Below are positions 8,940 through 17,114 of a DNA stretch of 29,180 bases, one piece after another (positions within the stretch are counted from its first letter, which is position 1; the number at the start of each line of letters is the position of its first letter). A model generated the notes under the pieces. It saw nothing but the letters and a program-made list of their open reading frames with translations, did not search any database and was not told the origin of the DNA. Source of the DNA: an uncultured Clostridium sp. (GTDB lineage: Bacteria; Bacillota_A; Clostridia; TANB77; CAG-508); contig CAMLYR010000009.1 of assembly GCA_946491915.1 (NCBI GenBank), positions 1 to 29,180 on the forward strand. Reading direction: 5' to 3'. The position numbers and the translations under genes were made by a program.

Positions 8940-9092
8940 TTAGCGCCTGGACACTATTTAATAGTGTTGACGAGGTTCAGAGTTATCGAAAGATTCGGCG
9001 GATGCTCTGATGGCTTTCACTTATGGTCATGAGTATTGATTAAAAGAGCAATAGTAATGTTGTAACAAAGGTCAATACATATAGGTTTTATT
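8940..9092 (+). ncRNA. glmS ribozyme-riboswitch
   Basis: The leader of glmS carries the signature of the self-cleaving glmS ribozyme, which uses glucosamine-6-phosphate as cofactor and lowers glmS expression when that sugar is plentiful. Cleavage is expected between A8942 and G8943, in front of GCGCC. Then come a hairpin with arms ACACTAT/ATAGTGT, the conserved GACGAGG, TTATCGAAAGATTCGGCGGA of the core, and a helix CAGAG/CTCTG. The 3' boundary near 9092 is approximate; the P4/P4.1 region is A+T-rich. These core strings match the known family closely. Confidence 0.93.
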
Positions 9093-9201
9093 TGCATACC
9101 TTTAATTCCAACAATCTCTTTCTTTTATAAGTTAGAGATAAAAATAATAAAAAATAAATATTAGGCAATGTTATATATTGCATGAATGGAGGATTTATAT
9201 T

Positions 9202-11043
9202 ATGTGTGGAATTGTAGGTTATATAGGAAAACAAAAAGCAAGTCCAATTTTAATCAATGGACTTTTAAGATTAGAATACAGAGGTTATGACTCTGCAGGT
9301 ATTTCAACAATTGAACCAGAAGGTTTGGTTGTTATGAAAGATAAGGGAAGAGTAAAAAATTTATATGATATTAAAGGAATTGATGATTTAAAAGGTACGA
9401 TTGGTATTGCACATACAAGATGGGCAACACATGGAAAACCATCTAAAGAAAATGCACACCCTCATCAAGATAACTCAAAATCATTTAGTGTTGTTCATAA
9501 TGGTATTATTGAAAATTATAACGAATTAAAGAAATTTTTAATAGATAATGGATATAAGTTTTATTCTGATACAGATACAGAAATCGTTCCAAATTTAATC
9601 CATTACTACTATACAAAGAATAATAAAGAAACAGGAAAAATGAAATTTTTAACAGCAGTAAAAAATGCTTGTTCTGATTTAAAAGGAAGTTTCGCTTTAG
9701 AAATTATTTGTAAAGATTTCCCTGATAATATGATTGTTGTTAGAAAGGATAGCCCTTTAGTTATCGGAAAAGGAATTGATGAAAACTATATTTCTTCAGA
9801 TATTCCAGCTATCTTGTCATTTACTAGAAACTTCTATCTTTTAAATGATTTAGAATATGTATTTTTATCAAGAGATTCTGCTGAATTTTATGATAAAGAT
9901 TTAAATAAAATAGATAAAAAAACTCAAAGTATTGAATGGGATGCTGCTAGTAGTGAAAAAAATGGTTATGAAGATTTCATGTTAAAAGAAATTCATGAGC
10001 AACCAACAGCTATTCGTGAAACTATTGGTGCTAAATTCAGTGAAAACTCAAAATGTGAATTTGATGAATTAAAATTCACAAAAGAGTATTTATCAAGTTT
10101 AAATAAAATTTATATTGTTGCTTGTGGTACAGCTATGCATGCTGGATTAGCAGGAAAAAATATTATCGAGAAACTTTGTAGAATTCCAACTGAAGTAGAT
10201 ATTGCTTCTGAATTTAGATATAGAGATCCATTAATTGATGATAAAACATTATGTATCTTTATTTCTCAATCAGGAGAAACAGCAGATACGATTGCTGCAT
10301 TAAAATTATCAAAACAAAAAGGTGCGAAAACACTTGCAATTACTAATGTTATTGGAAGTTCTATTACAAGAGAAGCAGATTATTCTATTTATACACATGC
10401 AGGACCAGAAATTGCAGTTGCTTCTACAAAAGCATATACTTCACAAGTTGTTTTGGTTGCTATATTAGCTATTTACTTTGCAGAAATATTAGAAAAAAAT
10501 TCTGAAATGTTATACGAATTAAAAAAACAAATCTTAGAATTACCTAAGCAAATTGAAGATTGTTTAACATTAGAAGATAGAATTAAAGATTTTGCAAAAG
10601 AAATTTATCAGGAAAAAGATATTTTCTTTATTGGTAGAGGTGTTGATGAAACAGTTGCCAAAGAAGGTTCTTTAAAATTAAAAGAAATTTCATATATTCA
10701 TTCAGAAAGTTATGCAGCAGGTGAATTAAAGCATGGTGCTATTGCTTTAATTGAAAAAGATGTAACAGTTGTAGGAATTATGACAGAACCTACCTTGGTT
10801 GAAAAAACGGTTAGCAATCTTCAAGAAGTCATCACTCGTGGAGCTAAAACATTTATTGTTACAAATCAAAAGATTGATAAATCTATGTTTGATATTGTAT
10901 TAGAGATTCCTGAAACTAGCTCATATATCTCACCAATCTTATCTATTATTCCTTTACAATTATTATCATATTACATTTCAAAGGAAAAAGGATTAGATGT
11001 TGATAAACCTAGAAACTTAGCAAAATCTGTTACAGTAGAATAA
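9202..11043 (+). CDS. glmS: Glutamine-fructose-6-phosphate aminotransferase (isomerising)
   Basis: GlmS makes glucosamine-6-phosphate from fructose-6-phosphate and glutamine, the entry step to UDP-GlcNAc and peptidoglycan. The frame is open from a TTG at 9178, but the start is ATG 9202: it follows TGGAGGA by eight bases and gives MCGIVGY, whose Cys becomes the N-terminal nucleophile of the glutaminase domain after Met removal. The Ntn domain also shows EYRGYDSAG and HTRWATHGKPS. Two SIS domains follow: IVACGTAMHAG and SQSGETADT in the first, FIGRGVDE in the second. The end DKPRNLAKSVTVE is typical. The product is 613 aa, a normal length. It is a single-gene unit under the ribozyme, with a terminator directly after. 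Confidence 0.97.
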   Translation: MCGIVGYIGKQKASPILINGLLRLEYRGYDSAGISTIEPEGLVVMKDKGRVKNLYDIKGIDDLKGTIGIAHTRWATHGKPSKENAHPHQDNSKSFSVVHNGIIENYNELKKFLIDNGYKFYSDTDTEIVPNLIHYYYTKNNKETGKMKFLTAVKNACSDLKGSFALEIICKDFPDNMIVVRKDSPLVIGKGIDENYISSDIPAILSFTRNFYLLNDLEYVFLSRDSAEFYDKDLNKIDKKTQSIEWDAASSEKNGYEDFMLKEIHEQPTAIRETIGAKFSENSKCEFDELKFTKEYLSSLNKIYIVACGTAMHAGLAGKNIIEKLCRIPTEVDIASEFRYRDPLIDDKTLCIFISQSGETADTIAALKLSKQKGAKTLAITNVIGSSITREADYSIYTHAGPEIAVASTKAYTSQVVLVAILAIYFAEILEKNSEMLYELKKQILELPKQIEDCLTLEDRIKDFAKEIYQEKDIFFIGRGVDETVAKEGSLKLKEISYIHSESYAAGELKHGAIALIEKDVTVVGIMTEPTLVEKTVSNLQEVITRGAKTFIVTNQKIDKSMFDIVLEIPETSSYISPILSIIPLQLLSYYISKEKGLDVDKPRNLAKSVTVE

Positions 11044-11063
11044 TCAAAATTATATAAATAAGA

Positions 11064-11097
11064 CCAACTCTAATTTATTCTAGAGTTGGCTTTGTTT
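11064..11097 (+). terminator. Intrinsic terminator of glmS
   Basis: CCAACTCTA (11064-11072) pairs perfectly with TAGAGTTGG (11081-11089) and is followed by CTTTGTTTTG. It sits between convergent genes, directly before the stop of the minus-strand gene. Confidence 0.8.
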
Positions 11098-11099
11098 TG

Positions 11100-12596
11100 T
11101 TATCCTCTATACCCACTTAAATCTTTTGTTGAATATTCTACTGTTCCATCATTGTTTATTACCATGTATTTTTCAATGTCAATTAAATCTATATCTTCTT
11201 CTCCTCTAGCAATTGCATTTTCGTCTACGCCAGATACTTTTATAATTAATTTTCCATCTACAATTTGTGTTGCAATATTTTCAACTTTAGTTAAGTTTGT
11301 ATCTCCATCAATTCTATACATAATTTTTCCTTCAAAATTCACTTTCATTACTAAATCTTTATTTTCTTCTCCTATAAGAATAATTCCATCATTCATCATT
11401 AAAACTTTGGTTTTATTACCTACTAAAACCGGTTCGATTATATTTTCTCCTGTTTCCAAATCTATTAAATATAAATCATTATCAATGACAATGGACATTT
11501 GTGTCTCATTATAATCCATTGGACTATAATTTGTTTCATCAGTTGAATTATATTCAAATTCTCTACTCCATAATTTATTTAAGTTTTTATCAAAATAATC
11601 AATATATACATATTTTAAACTACTGTCATACGTACTTACAATATAATGATTAAAATCAGATGATATAAATAATTTCTTTGTAATATTATCAGTTAAATTA
11701 TTGTAATCTATATCATAAGTAATAATTCCTTGACTTTTACTCATATTAAAAGCTTTAAAGTTAGCGTTTGACTGATTGTCTAATGTCACTAGATAATTAT
11801 ATTGATTCTGCTCATTTACTTTTATATCTTCCCCAAAAATATATTTTGCTATATCTCTAATGGTTTCTGCATCAAATTTATCTTCTCCATAATCACTTAC
11901 ATTCATTGCACTAATAACTGGTATCGTATAAGTATTCCCATTGATTTCTCTTGTTTCTACACCTACATATCTTCCATATATTTGAATAAAATCTTTTTCT
12001 ACTAATCTTTCATTCAATTGTTCGCCTTTTAAAATATATAATCTATCACTAGAATCTGTAAGTGTATATTCTCCCGTTGGATGGTCTCCATAATAATATC
12101 CATCACAATCATCAAACATCAATACTTCAAATTCTTCATCTGTAGATTCTAGTACTTTAACCACTCCACCAATAGTATAAACTTTTGCATTTTCAAATAT
12201 TTGTGGATATTTTTGGATATTTTCTATATCGCAATGTAAAAATAAATAATCATTATCGAAATAATTAATAACCGCCCTTTGTTGTTCTGTTAAATTTCCA
12301 TCATCAGAATTCATATTTGAAAAACTTAAGCTTTGCATCCCATTTGCTTGCATATTAGCACTATCTTGTACTACTGCATTTTCTTTTGGAGTTTCCTCAT
12401 TAATATTTTCATTACGATTGATAGCCATTACAGCTATCACTACAATTGCTACAATTATAACTATTATTCCTAAAACAATTGCCACTTTTTTTGCTATAGA
12501 CTTTTTACTTACATTTTCTTCATTTACTTTTGCACCACATTTTGGACAGAATACACTTTCTTCAGCAATTTCTTCACCACATTTTTTACACTTCAT
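11100..12596 (-). CDS. Zinc-ribbon, single-pass membrane protein with a large outer domain
   Basis: Specific function unknown. The N-terminus is a short zinc ribbon with C3-x2-C6 and C17-x2-C20 (CKKCGEE, FCPKCGAK). One strongly hydrophobic membrane helix follows at about 36-59, preceded by lysines, so the ribbon should face the cytoplasm and the rest the cell surface. A Glu/Asn-rich linker leads to a domain at about 105-240 that resembles the OB-like fold seen in other zinc-ribbon/TM proteins (alternating strands such as AKVYTIGGVVKVL and FIQIYGRYVGV). The final part has strand repeats of beta-propeller type (DNDLYLIDLETGENI, NDGIILIGEENKDL). The start ATG follows GAAAGGGG. The gene has its own promoter. 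The domain assignments after the membrane helix are inference. Confidence 0.85.
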   Translation of the reverse strand: MKCKKCGEEIAEESVFCPKCGAKVNEENVSKKSIAKKVAIVLGIIVIIVAIVVIAVMAINRNENINEETPKENAVVQDSANMQANGMQSLSFSNMNSDDGNLTEQQRAVINYFDNDYLFLHCDIENIQKYPQIFENAKVYTIGGVVKVLESTDEEFEVLMFDDCDGYYYGDHPTGEYTLTDSSDRLYILKGEQLNERLVEKDFIQIYGRYVGVETREINGNTYTIPVISAMNVSDYGEDKFDAETIRDIAKYIFGEDIKVNEQNQYNYLVTLDNQSNANFKAFNMSKSQGIITYDIDYNNLTDNITKKLFISSDFNHYIVSTYDSSLKYVYIDYFDKNLNKLWSREFEYNSTDETNYSPMDYNETQMSIVIDNDLYLIDLETGENIIEPVLVGNKTKVLMMNDGIILIGEENKDLVMKVNFEGKIMYRIDGDTNLTKVENIATQIVDGKLIIKVSGVDENAIARGEEDIDLIDIEKYMVINNDGTVEYSTKDLSGYRG

Positions 12597-12628
12597 ATTT
12601 TTTCCCCTTTCATTTGTTTATCTATTTT

Positions 12629-12657
12629 ACTATAACATTCTTACTTTTTTTATGCAA
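12629..12657 (-). promoter_or_regulatory. Predicted promoter of the zinc-ribbon gene
   Basis: TTGCAT (12652-12657) and TATAGT (12629-12634) are separated by 17 bases on the minus strand. Confidence 0.6.
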
Positions 12658-12684
12658 TATTTTTTGTAGAAAATTGTCTTAAAC

Positions 12685-12742
12685 TTTAATAAAAATAAAC
12701 CCAAATTATGAAACTCTAATTGTTTGCATTCTAATTTGGGTT
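12685..12742 (-). terminator. Intrinsic terminator after the HAD gene
   Basis: AACCCAAATTA pairs perfectly over 11 bases (12698-12708 with 12732-12742) around a 23-base loop. In minus-strand RNA it is followed by TATTTTTATT. The long loop may hold a smaller hairpin. Confidence 0.7.
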
Positions 12743-12779
12743 CACTTCATTTATTTTGACTTAACCTTTTTCTTTCTTA

Positions 12780-13556
12780 CTAAAAATCCAGAATTTCTAA
12801 AACCTCTTGAAAGCTTGCATTATTGGTTAATACAATATCAAAAATTTTCTTATATTTTTCTAAATTCGCTTCTATATCTCCATCTAAAAATCCTATGGTT
12901 ACAGTATGATTTAACTTTTCTTTTGAAACCATATTCACATCATCTGTTAAATCACCTAATAATAATGTATATGTTTTATCTTTTATGATTTTCTTTATTT
13001 TCTCTGAAAATTCTATTTTGTTTTTATTATATGGTGTCACATTTGTAATATAGTGTTCTTTTATTCCATCCATATCATAATAATTAGCATATATATACAT
13101 ATTATCATAATATGCATCATTTTGCTTTAGATATTCTTCTATGACATTTTTTATGCTAGAAGATATGATAATAACTGGAATATGATTATTATACATTTGT
13201 TTAAAAAATTCTTTTGCACCTTCACGTAATTTTAATTTCGTTTTTTTTACGGATTTTTCTAGAATATCTTTACTAAAATGACATTCTTTTAGTAAATCCA
13301 TAAATTCTATAAATCTTTGTTCAAAAGCATTTTCTTTAACTTCATTAGTTGCATTCTTATCAGGCTCTGTTTTAATATGTATATCCATATATTGTTCTTT
13401 AAAATCTTTTCCTAAAAATTCTGAATAATATAGTACTCTCCATGCACTAAAACTTTTTGCCTCTGTAATCGTTCTATCAAAATCAATTAGTACATAAAAA
13501 TTATCTTTATCGAACTTTATATTTTTTAACTTGTCTTTATGATTTATATATTTCAT
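12780..13556 (-). CDS. HAD-family phosphatase, UMPH-1 (pyrimidine 5'-nucleotidase)-like
   Basis: This is a cytoplasmic HAD hydrolase of 258 aa. Motif I is DFDRT with the two aspartates D25 and D27; motif II is IIISSS (about 129-134); motif III is a lysine in YNKNK (about 176-180); motif IV is LLLGDLTDDVNM (about 198-209). The DFDRT start, a helical cap inserted between motifs I and II, and the LLLGD-x2-DD-x-NM ending match the UMPH-1/NT5C3 group, which dephosphorylates pyrimidine monophosphates. The substrate cannot be proved from sequence; other HAD phosphatases share these motifs. Start ATG follows AAGGGG at about nine bases. It has its own promoter and terminator. Confidence 0.85.
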   Translation of the reverse strand: MKYINHKDKLKNIKFDKDNFYVLIDFDRTITEAKSFSAWRVLYYSEFLGKDFKEQYMDIHIKTEPDKNATNEVKENAFEQRFIEFMDLLKECHFSKDILEKSVKKTKLKLREGAKEFFKQMYNNHIPVIIISSSIKNVIEEYLKQNDAYYDNMYIYANYYDMDGIKEHYITNVTPYNKNKIEFSEKIKKIIKDKTYTLLLGDLTDDVNMVSKEKLNHTVTIGFLDGDIEANLEKYKKIFDIVLTNNASFQEVLEILDF

Positions 13557-13593
13557 ACTTTTGTTCCCCTTATTCGTTCTTTTTTATATTTTT

Positions 13594-13622
13594 ATCCTAT
13601 CAGAAATTTCTTCATAATTCAA
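13594..13622 (-). promoter_or_regulatory. Predicted promoter of the HAD phosphatase gene
   Basis: TTGAAT (13617-13622) and TAGGAT (13594-13599) are separated by 17 bases on the minus strand. Confidence 0.5.
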
Positions 13623-13667
13623 TAGTAGTCGTATTTTTTCGTTATTCTATTGTGGTATATTTTTCCT

Positions 13668-13928
13668 TTATCCTATTAATAATTTAACAATAATTAGACA
13701 AACTGCTCCAGGTAGTCCTAATAATCCTATTATGATACTATTAACAATATTTAACCCTATATGAAATCCAAAGTTAGCGCCTATTAAATTAATTACATAT
13801 ATAACAATCCCACCAAATATCGAATTGATAATTAATTTCAATATCTTTTTTAATGGAACAATAAAAATTTTTCCAATGATAAATATAAAACAAATACAAG
13901 CCAAATATGTAATTACATTTAAATCCAT
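13668..13928 (-). CDS. bofA: BofA family membrane protein (SpoIVFB/pro-sigma-K processing control)
   Basis: In Bacillus, BofA holds the intramembrane protease SpoIVFB inactive in the forespore outer membrane until pro-sigma-K processing is needed. The 86-aa product has the expected N-terminal membrane helix, then PLKKILKLIINSIFGG, INLIGANFGFHIGLN and the closing GLLGLPGAVCLIIV, all characteristic of the family (PF07441). The frame is open upstream to a TTG at 13940, but that TTG is part of the TTGGAGG ribosome binding site; the start is ATG 13928. It lies directly after yaaL, as in B. subtilis and many clostridia. No terminator is visible after it. It suggests a spore-forming ancestry. Confidence 0.88.
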   Translation of the reverse strand: MDLNVITYLACICFIFIIGKIFIVPLKKILKLIINSIFGGIVIYVINLIGANFGFHIGLNIVNSIIIGLLGLPGAVCLIIVKLLIG

Positions 13929-13995
13929 TTTTTCCTCCAATTCATAACATAGAAATCTTTTATTAATTACTATGCAATCAATTGGACAAATAGAC

Positions 13996-14280
13996 CTATC
14001 CTACTTCTTCATCACTAGAAAGTCTATATTTTATATCATTAATCATATCAACTGTAATCCCTTTCATTTTTGCCATTTTGATTAAATAATTTAATTTCGC
14101 TTGATTTGCCTTCATTTCATAGATATAATAATCTACCAAATCATCTTGTGCATATTCAAAATTTCTATCTACATTTTTTAACTCTCTCCTTGTATGAATA
14201 ATATTTTTGATTAGTTCTATTTCTTTTTCTCTTTCATCTAAATTTTCCAATTCGCTTTCTTTCATATATCCTTCTTCCAT
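13996..14280 (-). CDS. yaaL: YaaL family protein (DUF2508)
   Basis: A small helical protein (94 aa) of unknown biochemical role. The core RRELKNVDRNFEYAQDDLVD followed by YYIYEMKANQAKLNYLIKMAK matches the DUF2508/YaaL pattern of a helix pair with NFxYA, LVDYYIY and a late YLIK-AK motif. The ATG follows AAGGAGG at good spacing. It precedes bofA by 67 bases, the conserved yaaL-bofA order; the usual upstream recR is absent and its place is taken by a palindromic element and a divergent ATPase gene. Promoter elements are unclear: TATACT occurs about 30 bases upstream without a convincing -35. Confidence 0.85.
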   Translation of the reverse strand: MEEGYMKESELENLDEREKEIELIKNIIHTRRELKNVDRNFEYAQDDLVDYYIYEMKANQAKLNYLIKMAKMKGITVDMINDIKYRLSSDEEVG

Positions 14281-14359
14281 AACTTTCCTCCTTGCCTTTT
14301 GTCATAATAGTATATTCCATTATCTTACTTTTTATACTATCATTTTGTCTAATTGGGAC

Positions 14360-14617
14360 CGTTTATTGTTACAATTCACAACTCAATAACGGACAGGGAA
14401 AGGTTATGTTATTCTAGATTGAATAGATTTCGAATGTGATTGGAGTACTTGTAGCCTTTCTTAATTTAAAACAAATGAGGAAGCGGGAATAGCGAGAGGC
14501 TCGTTTGTTTTAGATTTAGAAAGGCTAAAGTACGCATTGAGCCGAGAAATTTATGAAATCTAGAATAACATAACCTTTCCCTGTCCGTTATTGAGTTGTG
14601 AATTGTAACCCTTTATT
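14360..14617. repeat. 242-bp palindromic element with 53-bp perfect terminal inverted repeats (MITE-like)
   Basis: Positions 14368-14420 and 14557-14609 are perfect inverted repeats of 53 bp (outer end GTTACAATTCACAACTCAAT). Pairing continues inward with mismatches: GTACTTGTAGCCTTTCTTAA on the left matches GTACTTTAGCCTTTCTAAAT read from the right arm, then AAAACAAATGAG matches AAAACAAACGAG. Only about 20 bases at the centre (around 14478-14497, G+C-richer) stay unpaired. The flanks CGTTTATT (14360-14367) and CCTTTATT (14610-14617) agree at 7 of 8 positions and could be a target duplication. There is no coding frame worth calling. A miniature transposable element is the best explanation; a structured RNA is possible. 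Confidence 0.8.
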
Positions 14618-14648
14618 GGACAAAGTTAAATTATTTTCGCTAAAAGTC

Positions 14649-14677
14649 TTGTTTTTTTCGCTATTTTGTAGGATAAT
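14649..14677 (+). promoter_or_regulatory. Predicted promoter of the VirD4-like gene
   Basis: TTGTTT (14649-14654) and GATAAT (14672-14677) are separated by 17 bases. A TTTTCGCTA direct repeat (14634-14642 and 14655-14663) surrounds the -35 box. Confidence 0.5.
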
Positions 14678-14715
14678 ATATATGTATGATTTTAAATTTT
14701 GAAAGGATATTTTAA

Positions 14716-17043
14716 ATGAAGCTAATCGATAAATTTTTAAAGAAATTAAACGTGAATAGAAATACTTTTGCAACATATATTTTAACATTATTAACCGTAT
14801 ATTTAGCTGTAGATAGAATTGTTGAAATGCTTCTTATGATATTTACAGGTGTATCCTATTCTTATTGGGGACCTATACAATATACATTGGCATTGGCGTG
14901 TCCAATTTTTGCATTTCTATTTTCAGGACATTCTGAATTTGCAACATCAAACATGAAAAAAGTTTCTATATTCTATATATATGTCATTGGATTGTATGTC
15001 ATTGCAATTTCTATGTTTACTCAATGGCTAAATATGGGAGCTTGGTTATTATTACTATCTGTTCCAAATTACGTAGAATTAATTACTGATTTTTCTGACA
15101 TTGTAAAGCCAGCTTTCATTAGTATTTCACTTTACTTACCATTAGTTACCATATTTCCATTATTTAAATGGCTATACATGGGTATTAATGATACTTTAGA
15201 TCAAATTCGTTCTATTTGGGACTATAAAGGTATTGATTTATCAGACCCTAAAAAAGATAGAGGTGTTTATACTTGTGAGGTCTTTTTATGTACAGATGAT
15301 GATTATGGTAAAACCATTATCATTCCAGAAGTTTCTAGATATTTATCTTTATTTGTATGTGGTGGTTCTGGAACAGGAAAAACGTCTTTAGTATTTGAGC
15401 CAATGATTGCTAGAGATATTGAGAAAAAATACTTTTTTAGAGAAGTCTCTAAAGAAATGGGATTCACTGCTTTAAAAACAGGCATTGCTCACTTAAAGAG
15501 ACCATATGATAACGACTATCTAAATCAAAATTTTAAATTAGAAATGCTTACTCCTACTGAAGGAAAAGAAGATGTTTATAATGCCTATATGAAAAAAATG
15601 ATTTTGGGAACATTAAATGGAGAAAATGTATACAAAAATTTAGGATTAGAAATCATGTCACCAGATTATGAATTAATTGACCATATGACACAAGTTTGTG
15701 AAAATTATGGATTCAAGTATAATATGATTGACCCATCTAACCCTAATTCAATGGGATTAAATCCTTTTGTATATGATGAACCTGCAAAAATAGCAATTAC
15801 TATTTCTTCTGCCTTAAAGGCTATGTATAATAATGCACATGAAGAAGTAGAAGATGCTTACAGAGAAGACTTTATCATTCAAGCAATTGAAAACTTAGCT
15901 ATCTTACTAAAAGAAATGTATCCTAAAATGAACGAAGGTGCTCTTCCTAATATGGAAGATATGCTAAAAATGTTTACCAACTTTGAATTAATAGAAAAAA
16001 TGTGTGAAATATTAGCACATGACGAAGAATTAAAAGAAAAATATGCTATACAACTTGCCTACTTTAAAAAATGTTTCTATAAAGATGGTAGTGCTAGAGA
16101 ACAAACTGAAAAAGATATTTATGCAGCAGTCACACAATTAGATAATCTTTTAAGATTACCTGGTGTTAAATCAATATTATGTAATCGTTTTAATAATATT
16201 GATTTTGATAGGGCTCTTGCAAATGGAGATATTACTTTTGTATGTACTAGACGTGGTGATTTAGGTTCTTCAACACATCAAGCTTTTGGATTATTCTTCT
16301 TAATCTCAATGCAAAATGCTGTTTTAAGAAGACCTGGTGGAGAAAATTCAAGAGTACCTAACTTCTTATATGTTGATGAGTTTCCTGACTTTATTTGTAA
16401 AGCGACAGAAGCTATATTTACAATGTATAGAAAATATCGTGTTGGAACTATTATTTCTGCTCAAAACTTAGCACAATTGGAAACACCAAAATCTAGAGAG
16501 AATTATAGGAACACTATTTTATCAAACTGTTCAAACAAAGTATTTACAGGTAATGCTGTTATCGATGAATTAAAATGGTGGGTTTCAGAATTTGGTTCAC
16601 ACAGAGAATGGACTTTCAAGGTAGATTTTGATACTGATAAAGTAGAATATGCACATAAATATGGTGATGCAAAATGGGCATATGTTGATTATTTTACACC
16701 TGGAAAATTACAAGGAATGCTTACTGATAAAAAATGTGCTTATAAAGTAAAAGATATTGGTGGAAAATTAATGGTAGGACCAGGCAGATTTAATTACTTA
16801 GAATCTAAATATAAGGAAAAACAAAAAATTAAAACTTTTGATTTTGGTAAATATTCTGATGGTGTTACAACTGCCACAGAAGATGATACTTCACCTAAAA
16901 AGAAATTTGATTTAAAAAATCTAAATTTTAAAGATGAAAGAGATGAAATTAACCCAGTACAAACAGATACTACAGATTCTAAATACTTCTTTGACAATGA
17001 TGATGCTGTGGTTATCAATTTCAAGAGAAATGAAAAGAAATAG
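14716..17043 (+). CDS. VirD4/TraG-type coupling ATPase, isolated copy
   Basis: A 775-aa inner-membrane ATPase of the type IV coupling protein class, which in conjugation systems delivers DNA or protein substrates to a secretion channel. The first 155 residues contain four or five hydrophobic helices. Walker A is GGSGTGKT (216-223) after the YLSLFVCG strand; Walker B is FLYVDEF with D554-E555; IISAQNLAQLE further on is the TraG/VirD4 sensor region. An all-helical insertion lies between them (about 350-480). The C-terminus is polar and charged with acidic patches. Start ATG follows AAAGGA. It stands alone: no relaxase, VirB4, VirB6 or pilus gene is near, and it has its own promoter and terminator. 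Its role may therefore not be classical conjugation. Confidence 0.88.
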   Translation: MKLIDKFLKKLNVNRNTFATYILTLLTVYLAVDRIVEMLLMIFTGVSYSYWGPIQYTLALACPIFAFLFSGHSEFATSNMKKVSIFYIYVIGLYVIAISMFTQWLNMGAWLLLLSVPNYVELITDFSDIVKPAFISISLYLPLVTIFPLFKWLYMGINDTLDQIRSIWDYKGIDLSDPKKDRGVYTCEVFLCTDDDYGKTIIIPEVSRYLSLFVCGGSGTGKTSLVFEPMIARDIEKKYFFREVSKEMGFTALKTGIAHLKRPYDNDYLNQNFKLEMLTPTEGKEDVYNAYMKKMILGTLNGENVYKNLGLEIMSPDYELIDHMTQVCENYGFKYNMIDPSNPNSMGLNPFVYDEPAKIAITISSALKAMYNNAHEEVEDAYREDFIIQAIENLAILLKEMYPKMNEGALPNMEDMLKMFTNFELIEKMCEILAHDEELKEKYAIQLAYFKKCFYKDGSAREQTEKDIYAAVTQLDNLLRLPGVKSILCNRFNNIDFDRALANGDITFVCTRRGDLGSSTHQAFGLFFLISMQNAVLRRPGGENSRVPNFLYVDEFPDFICKATEAIFTMYRKYRVGTIISAQNLAQLETPKSRENYRNTILSNCSNKVFTGNAVIDELKWWVSEFGSHREWTFKVDFDTDKVEYAHKYGDAKWAYVDYFTPGKLQGMLTDKKCAYKVKDIGGKLMVGPGRFNYLESKYKEKQKIKTFDFGKYSDGVTTATEDDTSPKKKFDLKNLNFKDERDEINPVQTDTTDSKYFFDNDDAVVINFKRNEKK

Positions 17044-17054
17044 AAATCTAAAAC

Positions 17055-17096
17055 AAAGACTTACGATTAAAATAAATTCGCAAGTCTTTATTTTTT
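17055..17096 (+). terminator. Intrinsic terminator of the VirD4-like gene
   Basis: AAAGACTT-A-CGA (17055-17066) pairs with TCG-C-AAGTCTTT and is followed by ATTTTTT. Confidence 0.85.
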
Positions 17097-17114
17097 GCGT
17101 TACTTATATTTTTG

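Noticed and set aside
9178..9201. Upstream TTG start adding eight residues to GlmS
   Set aside because: It would hide the catalytic N-terminal cysteine; ATG 9202 has the ribosome binding site.
14360..14617. Retron or group II intron for the palindromic element
   Set aside because: No reverse transcriptase frame or branched-RNA features are near; the structure is a simple long hairpin.
14207..14788. Two small frames both ending LQFTTQ near the palindromic element
   Set aside because: Their identical ends come from the 53-bp inverted arms being read from opposite sides; neither has a ribosome binding site or protein-like composition.
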